In this document: piece after piece, positions 1 to 8,717 of the stretch
Position numbering within the stretch: position 1 is the stretch's first letter
Layout of the letters: every line of letters starts with the position of its first letter
NCBI GenBank assembly: GCA_040877625.1
Contig: JBBDNK010000005.1
Span: 62,001 to 126,000 of the forward strand
Direction of reading: 5' to 3'
Length of the DNA stretch: 64,000 nt
Source of the DNA: Methylonatrum sp040877625
Lineage (GTDB): Bacteria; Pseudomonadota; Gammaproteobacteria; Nitrococcales; Aquisalimonadaceae
Program-made: the position numbers and the translations under genes
The notes under the pieces: model-generated
The model's input: only the letters and a program-made list of their open reading frames with translations
Databases searched by the model: none
What the model was told of the DNA's origin: nothing

Positions 1-350
1 CGGCCTCCGGCCTCGGCGGTACTGACGCCTTCCACAACGCCAACGCCGATGGGGAGCGCGCGTTCCGCCAGCCGGTTTCGCGTGTTCGCGAAATCAAAGG
101 TGATGCGCGCGGGGTCATCGATGGTGAAACTGCTGGGGGTCTCGGGCTCGCCATCGAGTTTCAGAGAGATCTGCACCTGATTGCCCGGCAGCGTCGCGTA
201 GGTAATCTCCCGCAGCGAGCTCTCGGCGCTTGCAATGCCGGTGTAGACGAGAGACAACAGCATTACGGCCACCGTGACCACCCAAGGCCTTCGGTCTGGT
301 GCTGTCCAGGAGGCGTCGTCGCGCATGTTCATGGATCCGTTTATCGTCAT
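1..350 (-). CDS. pilQ: Type IV pilus secretin PilQ, N-terminal part (cut by window edge)
   Basis: The reading frame is open from an ATG at 350 to the left edge, giving about 116 residues. After a charged N-terminus there is a hydrophobic signal segment (VTVAVMLLSLVYTGIASAE). It is followed by a beta-rich stretch (ITYATLPGNQVQISLKL, then RITFDFANTRN) typical of the AMIN domain at the start of PilQ secretins. The gene follows pilP after 19 bases in the conserved order pilMNOPQ, which supports the call. PilQ forms the outer-membrane gate through which the pilus leaves the cell. In-frame ATGs at 332 and 326 are possible alternative starts. The secretin domain itself is outside the window. Confidence 0.88.
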   Translation of the reverse strand, partial: MTINGSMNMRDDASWTAPDRRPWVVTVAVMLLSLVYTGIASAESSLREITYATLPGNQVQISLKLDGEPETPSSFTIDDPARITFDFANTRNRLAERALPIGVGVVEGVSTAEAGG

Positions 351-369
351 TGTTATCGACTCCCTCTAA

Positions 370-921
370 TCATTCTCTCGTCGCCAGTGCCGCGTTTCGT
401 TCCGTCCAGGAACGTTCTCCTGTACGCACGAGTTCCACCACTTCGATGCGTTGCTCGGTTACGCTGACTATCCGCCCGTGATTCTGGCCCACATAGTTAC
501 CTTCCTTTACCCGATGTACCACTCCCTGCGGGTCGCGTACCAGCCCCCAGCGCTCACCCTGCCCCTCCAGTAGCCCGGCCATGCGCAGGGCGTCCAGCGG
601 GAACTGCTCAAGTGATTCCTTGGCGCGGTTCGGATCAGGCCGTGGACCGGACCCCGCCACGTCGGTGCTTTCCCGCTGGGCGAAACTCAGCCGATCGAAT
701 GGATCACGCTCCAGCGTGGTGGGGTAGTGATGCGTCGGCGCCGGTTCCGGCTCCTCGAACGGCGGTAGCGCCGGTGCCGGTCTGGCATTGATCTGGTCGA
801 TGTAGGCCTGAAGATCGCTGGTATCCTGCGTGCAGCCGACAAGCAGTACCGAACCGAACAGCGTCAGCGCAAGGGCTGCACCCTTGGACTCGCGGAACAG
901 GGGCATCATTGTCCGTATCAT
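370..921 (-). CDS. pilP: Type IV pilus assembly lipoprotein PilP
   Basis: A 183-residue protein with a lipoprotein signal; the lipobox LVGC places the lipidated cysteine at about residue 30. A proline-rich linker (about residues 45-65) leads to the C-terminal beta-domain with GLVRDPQGVVHRVKEGNYVGQNHGRI, matched here in pieces, which is the PilP HR-type domain. PilP joins the inner-membrane PilMNO complex to the PilQ secretin. Its start overlaps the pilO stop by four bases (ATGA), so it is translated with pilO in one operon with pilM, pilN and pilQ. Length is normal for the family. Confidence 0.93.
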   Translation of the reverse strand: MIRTMMPLFRESKGAALALTLFGSVLLVGCTQDTSDLQAYIDQINARPAPALPPFEEPEPAPTHHYPTTLERDPFDRLSFAQRESTDVAGSGPRPDPNRAKESLEQFPLDALRMAGLLEGQGERWGLVRDPQGVVHRVKEGNYVGQNHGRIVSVTEQRIEVVELVRTGERSWTERNAALATRE

Positions 922-1526
922 CGTGACGCCTCCGTATCTTCATCCAGGTACCAGTACGTGCGAGCCGTCGCACTCATGGTGAGTTGCGATGACTGATCCC
1001 CTCCGGCGCGAGCGATATTGACATTATGCAGAGTCACGATCCGTGGCAGGTTGGCCACGTCGCTGATGAAGCGCCCGAACTGGTGGTAAGTGCCTCGCAC
1101 CCGCAGCTCGATGGGCAGTTCGGCGTAAAAGTCGCGGCGCGCGTGGGTGCCTGGGCGGAACAGTTCAAACTCAAGGCCCGCGGCGAGGCCGGCCTGCGAT
1201 ATGTCTACCAGCAACGCCGGAACTTCCACGCGGCTGGGTAGCTCCCGCAGTCGGGATTCAAGGGAGGTCTTCATGTCCTCCAGAAGTTGCTCGTAGCCTT
1301 CAACGTTGGCGGCGCGCCGCTGTTTCTGCTCGAACTCCGAGCGCAATTGCTGCTCCTGACCCTGAACCCGCTCCAGCTCCAGTTGCTGATCCTTCCAGTC
1401 GAAGTGCCAGCCGGCAGCCACCACGGCGACAAAAATCGCCACGATGACAACCGCCTTGATGGCCCAGGGCCAGTTGGCGATATTGTTGATATCGAGCTCG
1501 CTGAGCTCAACGCCCTGAACTTTCAT
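918..1526 (-). CDS. pilO: Type IV pilus inner-membrane protein PilO
   Basis: A 202-residue bitopic membrane protein. One transmembrane helix (about residues 22-43, AIKAVVIVAIFVAVVAAGW) is followed by a coiled coil rich in Glu, Gln and Arg (about 48-95) and a ferredoxin-like periplasmic domain. This is the standard PilO plan. PilO dimerises with PilN to form the inner-membrane alignment platform for pilus extension. Start and stop both overlap the neighbours by four bases (pilN upstream, pilP downstream), showing tight translational coupling. Confidence 0.93.
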   Translation of the reverse strand: MKVQGVELSELDINNIANWPWAIKAVVIVAIFVAVVAAGWHFDWKDQQLELERVQGQEQQLRSEFEQKQRRAANVEGYEQLLEDMKTSLESRLRELPSRVEVPALLVDISQAGLAAGLEFELFRPGTHARRDFYAELPIELRVRGTYHQFGRFISDVANLPRIVTLHNVNIARAGGDQSSQLTMSATARTYWYLDEDTEASR

Positions 1527-2101
1527 CCGGCGTCCTCCCCGTCTTCCGTGTCATTGCCGGGTGCGCTCTGGATTACGCGCAATGTGAAGTCGCTGACCCG
1601 GATGCCGTCCTGCTGGCGGACTTCGATTACGGTCAGGTCGGGATCCTGAAGCCAGTCCGAGCCGTCCAGCCGCTCCATATAGCTGGAGACGCGTGCGTTG
1701 GACTGTCCCACGCCCGTAAGCGTCAGGTTGGGGCCTTCCTGACTCAGCGACTGAAGATAAAGTCCCTCGGGCAGGGTAAGCACCATCTGTTCGAACATGT
1801 GCACGATCTGCGGGCGCTCGCTCTGCAGGTCCTTGATCACTTCCATCCGGGCGTTCAGTTGATCGCGGACGGCTTCCAACTCCCGGATCCGGGTGATCTG
1901 CCGATCCAGTGAACGGATTTCCGTTCGCAGCATGTTGTTGCGCAGGTCGTGATAATCGATCTGACCGGACAGGTGGGTCCGACCCCCTAGCCAGACGCCG
2001 ACGCCCAGCGCCGCCGCTACGCCCAGGATGACGTAGAATTGCTTCTGGCGTTCCTTCTTCAGCTCCTCGCGCCAGGGCAAAAGGTTGATGCGCGTACTCA
2101 T
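1523..2101 (-). CDS. pilN: Type IV pilus inner-membrane protein PilN
   Basis: A 192-residue protein beginning with the INLLPWRE motif that docks into the groove of cytoplasmic PilM. A single transmembrane helix (about residues 22-42) and a coiled coil plus a ferredoxin-like periplasmic domain follow. It pairs with PilO in the inner membrane. The ATG overlaps the pilM stop by four bases. Length and layout are normal for the family. Confidence 0.94.
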   Translation of the reverse strand: MSTRINLLPWREELKKERQKQFYVILGVAAALGVGVWLGGRTHLSGQIDYHDLRNNMLRTEIRSLDRQITRIRELEAVRDQLNARMEVIKDLQSERPQIVHMFEQMVLTLPEGLYLQSLSQEGPNLTLTGVGQSNARVSSYMERLDGSDWLQDPDLTVIEVRQQDGIRVSDFTLRVIQSAPGNDTEDGEDAG

Positions 2102-3162
2102 CCGTCGAAGCTCCTAAGGGCCAGACCGCAGGCGACCAGCAGGGCCGGCGCATCCTCGCCAAGCCGCTGCGGACGGACACGGGAGGACACGGCCATGTTC
2201 ACGAAGGGGTTGGCGATACGGGTTGATGTTCCCGTCTGCTGGTCAACCAGGTCATCCATTCCAGCAATCGATGCGCAGCCGCCGGCAAGCAGGATGGAGT
2301 CGACACTGTTGTGCTGGCTGGCGCCGTAGAAAAACTGCAGTGATCGTGTGATCTGCTGCGCCATGGCCTCCTTGAACGGTTCCAGCACCTCTTCATCGTA
2401 ACTGTCCGGCAGACCGCCCTGACGTTTGGCCCGTCCGGCCTCCTCGAAAGACAATCCGTAGCGACGCATGATCTCTTCCGTCAACTGACGCCCGCCGAAG
2501 ACCTGCTCGCGGGTATAGATTATCTTGCGGTTCTCGAGCACGGTCAGCGTCGTCATGGTGGCACCGATGTCCACCACCGCCACGGTCTGATCCTGGCCCT
2601 TTCCGGGCAGGTCCTCCGCGAGGAGCAGGAAGGCGTTCTCGGTGGCAAAGCTTTCCACGTCCATGACCCTGGCGGTCAACCCGGCGGCCTCGCAGGCGTC
2701 CACCCGTACTTCCACGTTCTCGGCCCGGGAAGCCACCAGAAGAACGTCCAGCGTACTGGGGTTGTCTTCCGATGGGCCGAGCACCTGATAATCCAGACTC
2801 ACTTCCTCGAGCGGATAGGGCACATACTGATCAGCTTGTAGCTGGATCTGCGCTTCCATCTCGTCCTCACCCAGATCGGATGGCATCGTGATCGTCTTGC
2901 TGATCGCGGATGAGCCGGGCACGGCGAGGGCTACGGTCTTCAATTTGGTCTGGGAGCGCTTGACAGCGGCCTTGATGGTTGCGGCGACCGCATCGATATT
3001 GGCGATGCTCTTTTCCACCACGGCATTGGCCGGCAGGGGCTCGACCGCGTAGCTCTCAACGCGGTAGCGACCATCCTGCCCTTTCAGTTCCAGTAGCTTT
3101 ACGGCCGTGGAGCTTATGTCGATGCCCAGAAGAGGTGGGCGCTTCTTCCTGAACAGTCCCAA
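2098..3162 (-). CDS. pilM: Type IV pilus actin-like ATPase PilM
   Basis: A 354-residue cytoplasmic protein of the actin/FtsA fold. It shows the N-terminal phosphate-1 strand (LGIDISSTAVKLLEL), a second phosphate motif (AVVDIGATMTTLTVL, about 190-205) and a C-terminal adenosine motif (ILLAGGCASIAGM). PilM binds the PilN N-terminus and links the pilus machine to the cytoplasm. The start is TTG at 3162-3160. It is chosen because AAGGA sits seven bases upstream and because translation then begins MGLFRKKRP just before the fold. First gene of the pilMNOPQ operon, divergent from ponA. Confidence 0.95.
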   Translation of the reverse strand: MGLFRKKRPPLLGIDISSTAVKLLELKGQDGRYRVESYAVEPLPANAVVEKSIANIDAVAATIKAAVKRSQTKLKTVALAVPGSSAISKTITMPSDLGEDEMEAQIQLQADQYVPYPLEEVSLDYQVLGPSEDNPSTLDVLLVASRAENVEVRVDACEAAGLTARVMDVESFATENAFLLLAEDLPGKGQDQTVAVVDIGATMTTLTVLENRKIIYTREQVFGGRQLTEEIMRRYGLSFEEAGRAKRQGGLPDSYDEEVLEPFKEAMAQQITRSLQFFYGASQHNSVDSILLAGGCASIAGMDDLVDQQTGTSTRIANPFVNMAVSSRVRPQRLGEDAPALLVACGLALRSFDG

Positions 3163-3384
3163 GTTATTTTCCTTTTAGTTACAATGTCTAAGCTCGGAAT
3201 ACTGCGCAACCACATTCAGTTAAGGCATTAACTATAGAGCAATGGTCGTAAATTGAAAATCACCCTGCAATATATAGCCATAGTCTGATGTCTGAATTGT
3301 GCACGTGGTCGCGCGAACCGGCTACAGGTTCCTTTATACTGTCGCCACGCCGCCTGAAACCGAGATCCGGTAGACAAATTAATC
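3163..3384. promoter_or_regulatory. Divergent pilM / ponA promoter region
   Basis: About 220 bases without a gene lie between the divergent pilM and ponA starts and must carry both promoters. It is more AT-rich than its surroundings. On the plus strand TATACT at 3335-3340 is a good -10 hexamer about 45 bases before ponA, but no convincing -35 stands 17 bases upstream. The pilM Shine-Dalgarno (AAGGA on the minus strand) is at the left edge. No other element was recognised. Confidence 0.5.
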
Positions 3385-5841
3385 ATGTTGTTTATTTCCC
3401 GTATTCTTACATACGCCCTGGCGACCATGCTTTCGCTTGGTCTGTTGGGTGCCGTCGCCGCCGCCGGCCTGTATCTGTATCTGGAGCCACAGTTGCCTCC
3501 GGTGGATACGCTGCGCGATATCCGATTCCAGCAACCGCTGCGCGTGTACTCGGCGGACGGCGAGCTGATCGCCGAGTTTGGTGAATATCGGCGCGAACCG
3601 CTGCGTTACGACGAGATTCCCGAGAAGATGAAACAGGCATTCATCGCAGCCGAGGATGAGCGGTTCTTCACGCACCCCGGTGTTGACTACCAGGGCCTCG
3701 CCCGCGCCGTCCTGCATCTGGTTCGGTATCGGGAGATCGGACCGGGCGGCAGCACGATTACGATGCAGGTAGCACGTAACTTCTTTCTGTCGCGGGAGCA
3801 GACCTACCTGCGCAAGCTCAATGAAATTCTGCTGGCCTTCAAGATTGAGCGGGAGTTGAGCAAGGAGCAGATCCTCGAGCTCTACCTGAACAAGATCTAT
3901 CTTGGTCAGAGGGCCTACGGCGTCGGTGCCGCCGCCAGGATCTACTACGGTCGGCCGCCAGAGGAACTCACGCTGGCGGAAACGGCCACCATTGCCGGGC
4001 TGCCCAAATCGCCTTCCACGGTCAATCCGATCAGCAATCCGGAGCGTTCCCTGCAACGAAGGGCTTATGTGCTGCGGCGGATGTTCGAGGTCGGCCACGT
4101 CACGGTCGAACAGATGGCCGATGCGAGTACCCAGCCGGCCACCGCCGTTCTCGCGCAGCGTGCCCGACCCGGGCTGGATGCGCCTTTCGTTGCCGAAATG
4201 GCGCGGGCCCAGGTGTTCGAGCGCTTCGGGGAAGCGGCCTATACCGACGGCTACCGCGTGTACACCACGATCAACAGTACCTTGCAGCGGCAGGCAACCG
4301 GGGCGTTGCGTAGTAATCTGCTCGCCTATGACGAGCGCCACGGCTACCGTGGTGCGGAGGCGCGGCATGATCTGGACGCAAAGCCGGATGAGGCGGACTG
4401 GAACCGCTTCCTTTCCGCCGTGCCGCGCGCGGCCATGTTGCGTCCGGCACTAGTGATCGAGGTGGACCAGGAAACCGATCAGGCTCGCGTCTATCTGGGC
4501 GGCGGCGAATACGGCGAACTGGCGCTGGAAGACGTGGACTGGGCGCGTCGCTGGATCAGCCAATCCGTGATCGGTGATCCTGTCGAAAAGGTCGATGACG
4601 TGCTTCGTCGGGGTGATCTCGTGCGTCTGCGCACAGTGGATGGCCGTCTGCGACTGGCCCAGATCCCGCAGATCGAAGGTTCGCTGGTCAGCCTCGCGCC
4701 GGGTTCCGGCGCCGTCGTGGCGCTGGCCGGCGGATTTGACTTCAGCCTCAGTCAGTTCAACCGGGCCGTGCAGGCCATGCGGCAGCCAGGCTCCGCTTTC
4801 AAGCCGTTCATTTATTCCGCTGCACTGGAACGCGGCTTTACGCCCGCATCGGTGATCAACGATGCACCGGTGGTGTTCGAGGATGACGCTCTGGAGACGG
4901 TCTGGCGGCCGGAAAATTATACCGGCCGTTTCTATGGTCCGACGCGTTTGCGTGAAGCCCTGACCCATTCCCGTAACCTGGTGTCGATTCGGGTGCTCAG
5001 AGATGTGGGTACCCGTTATGCGGTCAATTACCTGACCCGTTTCGGGTTTCCGTCTGAGCGCATGCCCGCGGATCTCTCGCTGGCTTTGGGCAGCGCCGCC
5101 ATAACGCCCCTGGAGTTGACCGCCGGCTATGCGGTGTTCGCCAACGGAGGCTATAGGGTCGATCCGTATGTGATCAGCCGCATCGAAGACGACCGTGGTG
5201 AAACGGTATTCCGTTCCGTGCCCGCGCTGGCGTGTGAGGACTGTCATGATATGGCAGTGGAGACGGGTCTGGTCAGCGAAGCCGAGCCCCTGACGGACGG
5301 GTCGGATTCCGAGCTCGTGGCTTACTATCGTCCCGCCGAGCGCACGTTGTCGGCGGAGAACGCCTACCTCGTGACCAGCATGATGCAGGATGTCATTCGC
5401 GCCGGTACCGGCCGCGCCGCGAGATCGCTGGGGCGCGATGACCTTGCCGGCAAGACTGGCACCACGAATGATCTTCACGACTCCTGGTTTGCCGGTTTCA
5501 ATAGCCATCTGGTGACCACCGCCTGGATCGGCTTCGATCAGGCGCGTTCCCTGGGTCCGGGGGAGACCGGGTCACGAGCCGCCTTACCCATGTGGATCAA
5601 TTTCATGCGTGCGGCTTTGCATGGGGTGCCGGATAATTCATTATCACGTCCGGCCGGGCTCATAACCGCCAGAATCGATCCGGACTCCGGACTGCTGACC
5701 AGTGCCGACAACCCTCGGGCCATCTTCGAGGTGTTTGACGAGGATGCGGTGCCGGCCCGGGAGCGCGACAATGGCGCGTCGTCGCCGGAGTTCGGCGGAG
5801 GGCGTGATGGTGCCACAGGGTCGGAGCAGCCGTTGTTCTGA
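3385..5841 (+). CDS. mrcA: Penicillin-binding protein 1A (bifunctional glycosyltransferase/transpeptidase)
   Basis: An 818-residue class A PBP that polymerises and cross-links peptidoglycan on the periplasmic face. One N-terminal transmembrane helix (about residues 10-35) precedes the GT51 domain with EDERFFTHPGVD (catalytic Glu at about 90). The OB-like insert follows at about 310-430. The transpeptidase domain has the nucleophile motif SAFK (Ser about 470), SRN (about 529) and KTGT (about 690). All catalytic motifs are present. The position next to divergent pilM is the usual one in gammaproteobacteria. The last 40 residues are low-complexity and acidic. Confidence 0.96.
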   Translation: MLFISRILTYALATMLSLGLLGAVAAAGLYLYLEPQLPPVDTLRDIRFQQPLRVYSADGELIAEFGEYRREPLRYDEIPEKMKQAFIAAEDERFFTHPGVDYQGLARAVLHLVRYREIGPGGSTITMQVARNFFLSREQTYLRKLNEILLAFKIERELSKEQILELYLNKIYLGQRAYGVGAAARIYYGRPPEELTLAETATIAGLPKSPSTVNPISNPERSLQRRAYVLRRMFEVGHVTVEQMADASTQPATAVLAQRARPGLDAPFVAEMARAQVFERFGEAAYTDGYRVYTTINSTLQRQATGALRSNLLAYDERHGYRGAEARHDLDAKPDEADWNRFLSAVPRAAMLRPALVIEVDQETDQARVYLGGGEYGELALEDVDWARRWISQSVIGDPVEKVDDVLRRGDLVRLRTVDGRLRLAQIPQIEGSLVSLAPGSGAVVALAGGFDFSLSQFNRAVQAMRQPGSAFKPFIYSAALERGFTPASVINDAPVVFEDDALETVWRPENYTGRFYGPTRLREALTHSRNLVSIRVLRDVGTRYAVNYLTRFGFPSERMPADLSLALGSAAITPLELTAGYAVFANGGYRVDPYVISRIEDDRGETVFRSVPALACEDCHDMAVETGLVSEAEPLTDGSDSELVAYYRPAERTLSAENAYLVTSMMQDVIRAGTGRAARSLGRDDLAGKTGTTNDLHDSWFAGFNSHLVTTAWIGFDQARSLGPGETGSRAALPMWINFMRAALHGVPDNSLSRPAGLITARIDPDSGLLTSADNPRAIFEVFDEDAVPARERDNGASSPEFGGGRDGATGSEQPLF

Positions 5842-5916
5842 GTAATCTGTCGTGTGCTGGGTTTGCCAGCAACCGGGGATTACCTTCTTTCCTGATATCA
5901 GCAGGGGGCAACCGCC

Positions 5917-6549
5917 ATGGCCAAGCAGGGGAATCCGCGAGATCAGCGTATGCGACAGCGCATTGCCGTCGAGGCCGCACGGATCATGGCTGAAGAGGGC
6001 GTGCGTGATTATCTGGTGGCGAAGCGCAAGGCCGCCGACCGGCTGGGAGCACCCGGGACAGAGAATATGCCGCGCAACAGGGAGATACAGGAAGCAGTCG
6101 CCGAATATCAGCGGTTGTTCAGGGGGGGGAGCCATGTCTCGCAGCTGCGGAAACTGCGGCAGACCGCGCTGCAGGCCATGACATTTTTTGCGCGCTTTCG
6201 TCCTCGCCTTGTGGGGTCCGTGCTCGATGGCACGGCGGGTGACTGGTCCGACGTCAATCTCCATGTTTTTGCCGATACGGCCGAGGAAGTGGCCGTTTTC
6301 CTGATGGATAACGGTATTCCCTTTGAACCCGGCGAGCGTCGGCTGCGGTTCAACCGCGAGGACTGGGAATTCTTCCCCGTCTATCGTTTCATGGCCGGGG
6401 ATGTGTCCGTGGACCTCACTGTTTTTCACAGTGAGGGTCTGCGTCAGGCGCCCCGTAGCCAGGTGGACGGCCAGCCCATGGATCGAGCCAACCGCGAGGC
6501 CGTGGAGCGCTTGCTGACCGACGAGGGGATGGAGCCCTTGTTCGGTTGA
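5917..6549 (+). CDS. Conserved protein with nucleotidyltransferase-like motif
   Basis: A 210-residue soluble protein. The start ATG at 5917 has a good AGGGGG ribosome site 7-12 bases upstream. The N-terminal 70 residues are helical and basic (KQGNPRDQRMRQRIAVEAAR), with a MAEEGVRDYLVAKRKAADRLG stretch seen in pieces. Around residues 100-120, GSVLDGTAGDWSDVNLHVF fits the minimal nucleotidyltransferase pattern GS-(x)n-SD-x-(D/N)-L-x-(V)-F. An Asp further on (DVSVDLTVF, about 166-172) could complete the metal-binding set. I recognise it only as a hypothetical protein of this class; the Asp-to-Asn change in SDVN leaves activity uncertain. It follows ponA after 75 bases and ends at a terminator. 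Confidence 0.7.
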   Translation: MAKQGNPRDQRMRQRIAVEAARIMAEEGVRDYLVAKRKAADRLGAPGTENMPRNREIQEAVAEYQRLFRGGSHVSQLRKLRQTALQAMTFFARFRPRLVGSVLDGTAGDWSDVNLHVFADTAEEVAVFLMDNGIPFEPGERRLRFNREDWEFFPVYRFMAGDVSVDLTVFHSEGLRQAPRSQVDGQPMDRANREAVERLLTDEGMEPLFG

Positions 6550-6556
6550 GATGAAA

Positions 6557-6586
6557 GAAAAAGCCCCGATCCAGTCGGGGCTTTTC
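6557..6586. terminator. Bidirectional intrinsic terminator between convergent genes
   Basis: AAAAAGCCCCGAT, a short loop and ATCGGGGCTTTT-like arms form a GC stem (AGCCCCGA / TCGGGGCT) flanked by A and T tracts on both sides. It can stop transcription from the ponA side on the plus strand and from gltA on the minus strand, whose stop codon lies only three bases away. Confidence 0.85.
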
Positions 6587-6588
6587 AG

Positions 6589-7884
6589 TTAGCGCTGATC
6601 CAGCGGTTTGTAGTCTCGCTTCGCCGCGCCGGTATAGATCTGGCGCGGCCGGCCGATGCGCTGTTCAGGGTCGGCGACCATCTCCATCCACTGCGATACC
6701 CAGCCCGGCGTGCGGCCGAGGGCGAACAGCACGGTGAAGAACGACGTGGGTATGCCGAGCGCCTTGTAAATAATGCCCGAGTAGAAGTCGACGTTCGGGT
6801 AGAGCTTGCGCTCCACGAAGTACGCGTCCTGCAGTGCGATTTCTTCCAGCCGCATGGCCAGTTCCAGCTGCGGGTCGTTGGCCATGTCCAGTGCGTTCAG
6901 TACGTCATGGCAGGTCTCGCGGATGATGGTGGCGCGTGGGTCGTAGTTCTTGTAGACACGATGACCGAAGCCCATGAGGCGGAACGGATCGTCCTTGTCC
7001 TTTGCCTTGGCGATGTATTGCGGAACATTCTTGACGTCGCCGATTTCTTCCAGCATCCGCAGCACGGCCTCATTGGCGCCACCGTGGGCCGGGCCCCACA
7101 GCGCGGCGCAACCGGACGCCATTGCGGCAAACGGGTTGGTGCCGGTGCTGCCCGCCAGGCGTACGGTCGAGGTGCTGGCGTTCTGTTCGTGGTCGGCATG
7201 CAGGATCAGCAGCTGGTCCAGCGCCTTTTCGGCAACCGGATTGATCTCGTACTTTTCGGAGGGGCGTGAGAACAGCATGTTCAACAGGTTGGCGCAATAG
7301 CTGAGATCATTGCGCGGGTAGACGAACGGTTCGCCTATCAGGTGCTTGAACGCCGCGCCGGCAATGGTCGGCATTTTGGCAATAATCCGGTGCGCGCACA
7401 GTTCGCGGCTTTCGGGGTCATTGATGTCGATGCTGTCGTGATAGAACGCCGACAGCGAGCCTACGACGGCGGTGAGCATGGCCATGGGGTGCGCATTGTA
7501 ATGAAAGCCGTTGAAGAAATTCTTCAGGCTCTCGTTGACCATGGTGTGGTGGGTAATGGCGGTGTTGAAATCATCGAGCTGAACCTTGGTCGGCAGCTCG
7601 CCATATAGCAGAAGATAAGAAACTTCCAGAAACGAGCTCTTCTCCGCCAGCTGCTCGATGGGGTAGCCGCGATACAGCAATACGCCCTCGTCGCCGTCAA
7701 TAAAGGTGATGTCACTGCGGCAGCTGGCGGTTGAGGTAAACCCCGGATCATACGTGAAGTAGCCGAACTCCTTGTACACCGTCTTGATATCGATCGCGGC
7801 CGGGCCGTGCGTGGCTTCGCGCAGTGGGAACTTCACACTCTTGCCGGATTCGTTATCCGTGACAGTTACAGTTTGCTTGGACAT
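6589..7884 (-). CDS. gltA: Citrate synthase (type II, hexameric form)
   Basis: A 431-residue TCA-cycle enzyme condensing acetyl-CoA and oxaloacetate. Catalytic motifs are present: HADHEQNASTSTVR and GFGHRVYKNYDPRA, with the catalytic Asp in the later FYSGIIY region. The N-terminal beta-domain (MSKQTVTVTDNESGK) is that of NADH-sensitive, Gram-negative hexameric enzymes. The ATG at 7884 is chosen because AGGAG lies about seven bases upstream and the product then matches family length. The frame stays open another 48 codons upstream, but that part has no family character. Ends at a shared terminator. Confidence 0.96.
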   Translation of the reverse strand: MSKQTVTVTDNESGKSVKFPLREATHGPAAIDIKTVYKEFGYFTYDPGFTSTASCRSDITFIDGDEGVLLYRGYPIEQLAEKSSFLEVSYLLLYGELPTKVQLDDFNTAITHHTMVNESLKNFFNGFHYNAHPMAMLTAVVGSLSAFYHDSIDINDPESRELCAHRIIAKMPTIAGAAFKHLIGEPFVYPRNDLSYCANLLNMLFSRPSEKYEINPVAEKALDQLLILHADHEQNASTSTVRLAGSTGTNPFAAMASGCAALWGPAHGGANEAVLRMLEEIGDVKNVPQYIAKAKDKDDPFRLMGFGHRVYKNYDPRATIIRETCHDVLNALDMANDPQLELAMRLEEIALQDAYFVERKLYPNVDFYSGIIYKALGIPTSFFTVLFALGRTPGWVSQWMEMVADPEQRIGRPRQIYTGAAKRDYKPLDQR

Positions 7885-8254
7885 GCGTCTTCTCCTGTCT
7901 CCATACCGGTCAGCGGCCGGCGCGGTTCCCTGCATCCGTGGCTGCCTGGCTGCCAGGTTCCTGGGAGTATGCGAGATCCGCGGCGCGCCTGAGGCGGAGC
8001 CGTAGCCCGACGGAACCGTGGAACCCATGCGACGTCCATGCGCACCGAGGGCGAATGTGGTCGGCGCTCACCGTACTACGGATGCATCAGGCTGATCCGT
8101 GATCATGGCACCGATTTGCGAATCGCGCTGATAGTATCAGTAAACCCCATGTCCGCAAAGCGGATGTCGGCAGATAGCGTCATAATTCGACAAGGTCGGC
8201 GAAATGGCCCCCAAACTGCGTCTATCTTCCTCGATCTTCCGGAATTCCGGACAA
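7885..8254. other. Gene-free upstream region of gltA
   Basis: About 370 bases between the gltA start and the rpmE2 terminator. It must contain the gltA promoter on the minus strand. No conserved coding frame, tRNA or repeat was recognised. A TGGCAC...TTGC string at about 8106-8119 is one base too short for a sigma-54 promoter and points away from gltA. Confidence 0.5.
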
Positions 8255-8292
8255 TAAAAAACCCGCATCCGTTTGCCGGAGGCGGGTTTCTC
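8255..8292 (-). terminator. Intrinsic terminator after rpmE2
   Basis: On the minus strand AAACCCGCCTCCGG, a loop and CGGATGCGGGTTT form an imperfect stem (AACCCGC / GCGGGTT) that runs straight into TTTTTTATTG. It lies about 22 bases beyond the rpmE2 stop codon. Confidence 0.8.
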
Positions 8293-8314
8293 GGTGCGCG
8301 GCCCTGCTGTCGCC

Positions 8315-8584
8315 TTACTCGGCGCCGCCGGCCTTGCCGCGCATCCGGCCATACTTCTGCTTGAAACGGTCGACCCGGCCACCGGTGCTGAGCACGCGCT
8401 GTTTGCCGGTGTAGAACGGATGGCTCTTGCTGGAGACCTCCACCCGGACCAGAGGATACTCGTTGCCGTCCTCCCACTTGATCGTCTCCTTGGAGTGGAT
8501 CGTAGAGCGGGTCAGGATGGCGAAATCCGAAGAGATGTCCTGAAACACCACTTCGCGATATTCGGGATGGATGCCCTTTTTCAT
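8315..8584 (-). CDS. rpmE2: 50S ribosomal protein L31 type B
   Basis: An 89-residue protein starting MKKGIHPEYREVVFQD, the hallmark of type B (YkgM-like) L31. It continues with SKSHPFYTGKQRV and RVDRFKQKYG. The zinc-ligand cysteines of classical L31 are absent: there is no Cys at all. In many bacteria this form replaces zinc-bound L31 under zinc limitation, but in several gammaproteobacteria it is the only L31; which applies here cannot be judged. The ATG at 8584 is chosen because the family starts exactly there. Single gene with its own terminator. Confidence 0.93.
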   Translation of the reverse strand: MKKGIHPEYREVVFQDISSDFAILTRSTIHSKETIKWEDGNEYPLVRVEVSSKSHPFYTGKQRVLSTGGRVDRFKQKYGRMRGKAGGAE

Positions 8585-8717
8585 GGTAAGCGGTCCCTGA
8601 AGCGTCACGCGGTCGTGGCTTCCGTGGAAGCCCTGAACAGAGGCGGGGATGATACAGATCCGGTCGGGCGATGGCAAGGGAGCCAACCGGCCTGTGCCAA
8701 GCGTGTCGCGTACGCAC

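Noticed and set aside
7885..8028. 48-codon N-terminal extension of citrate synthase
   Set aside because: The added residues have no family similarity, and an AGGAG site lies right before the internal ATG at 7884.
8104..8120. TGGCAC...TTGC as a sigma-54 promoter
   Set aside because: The spacing is one base short, the -24/-12 element needs GG-N10-GC, and no plus-strand gene follows.
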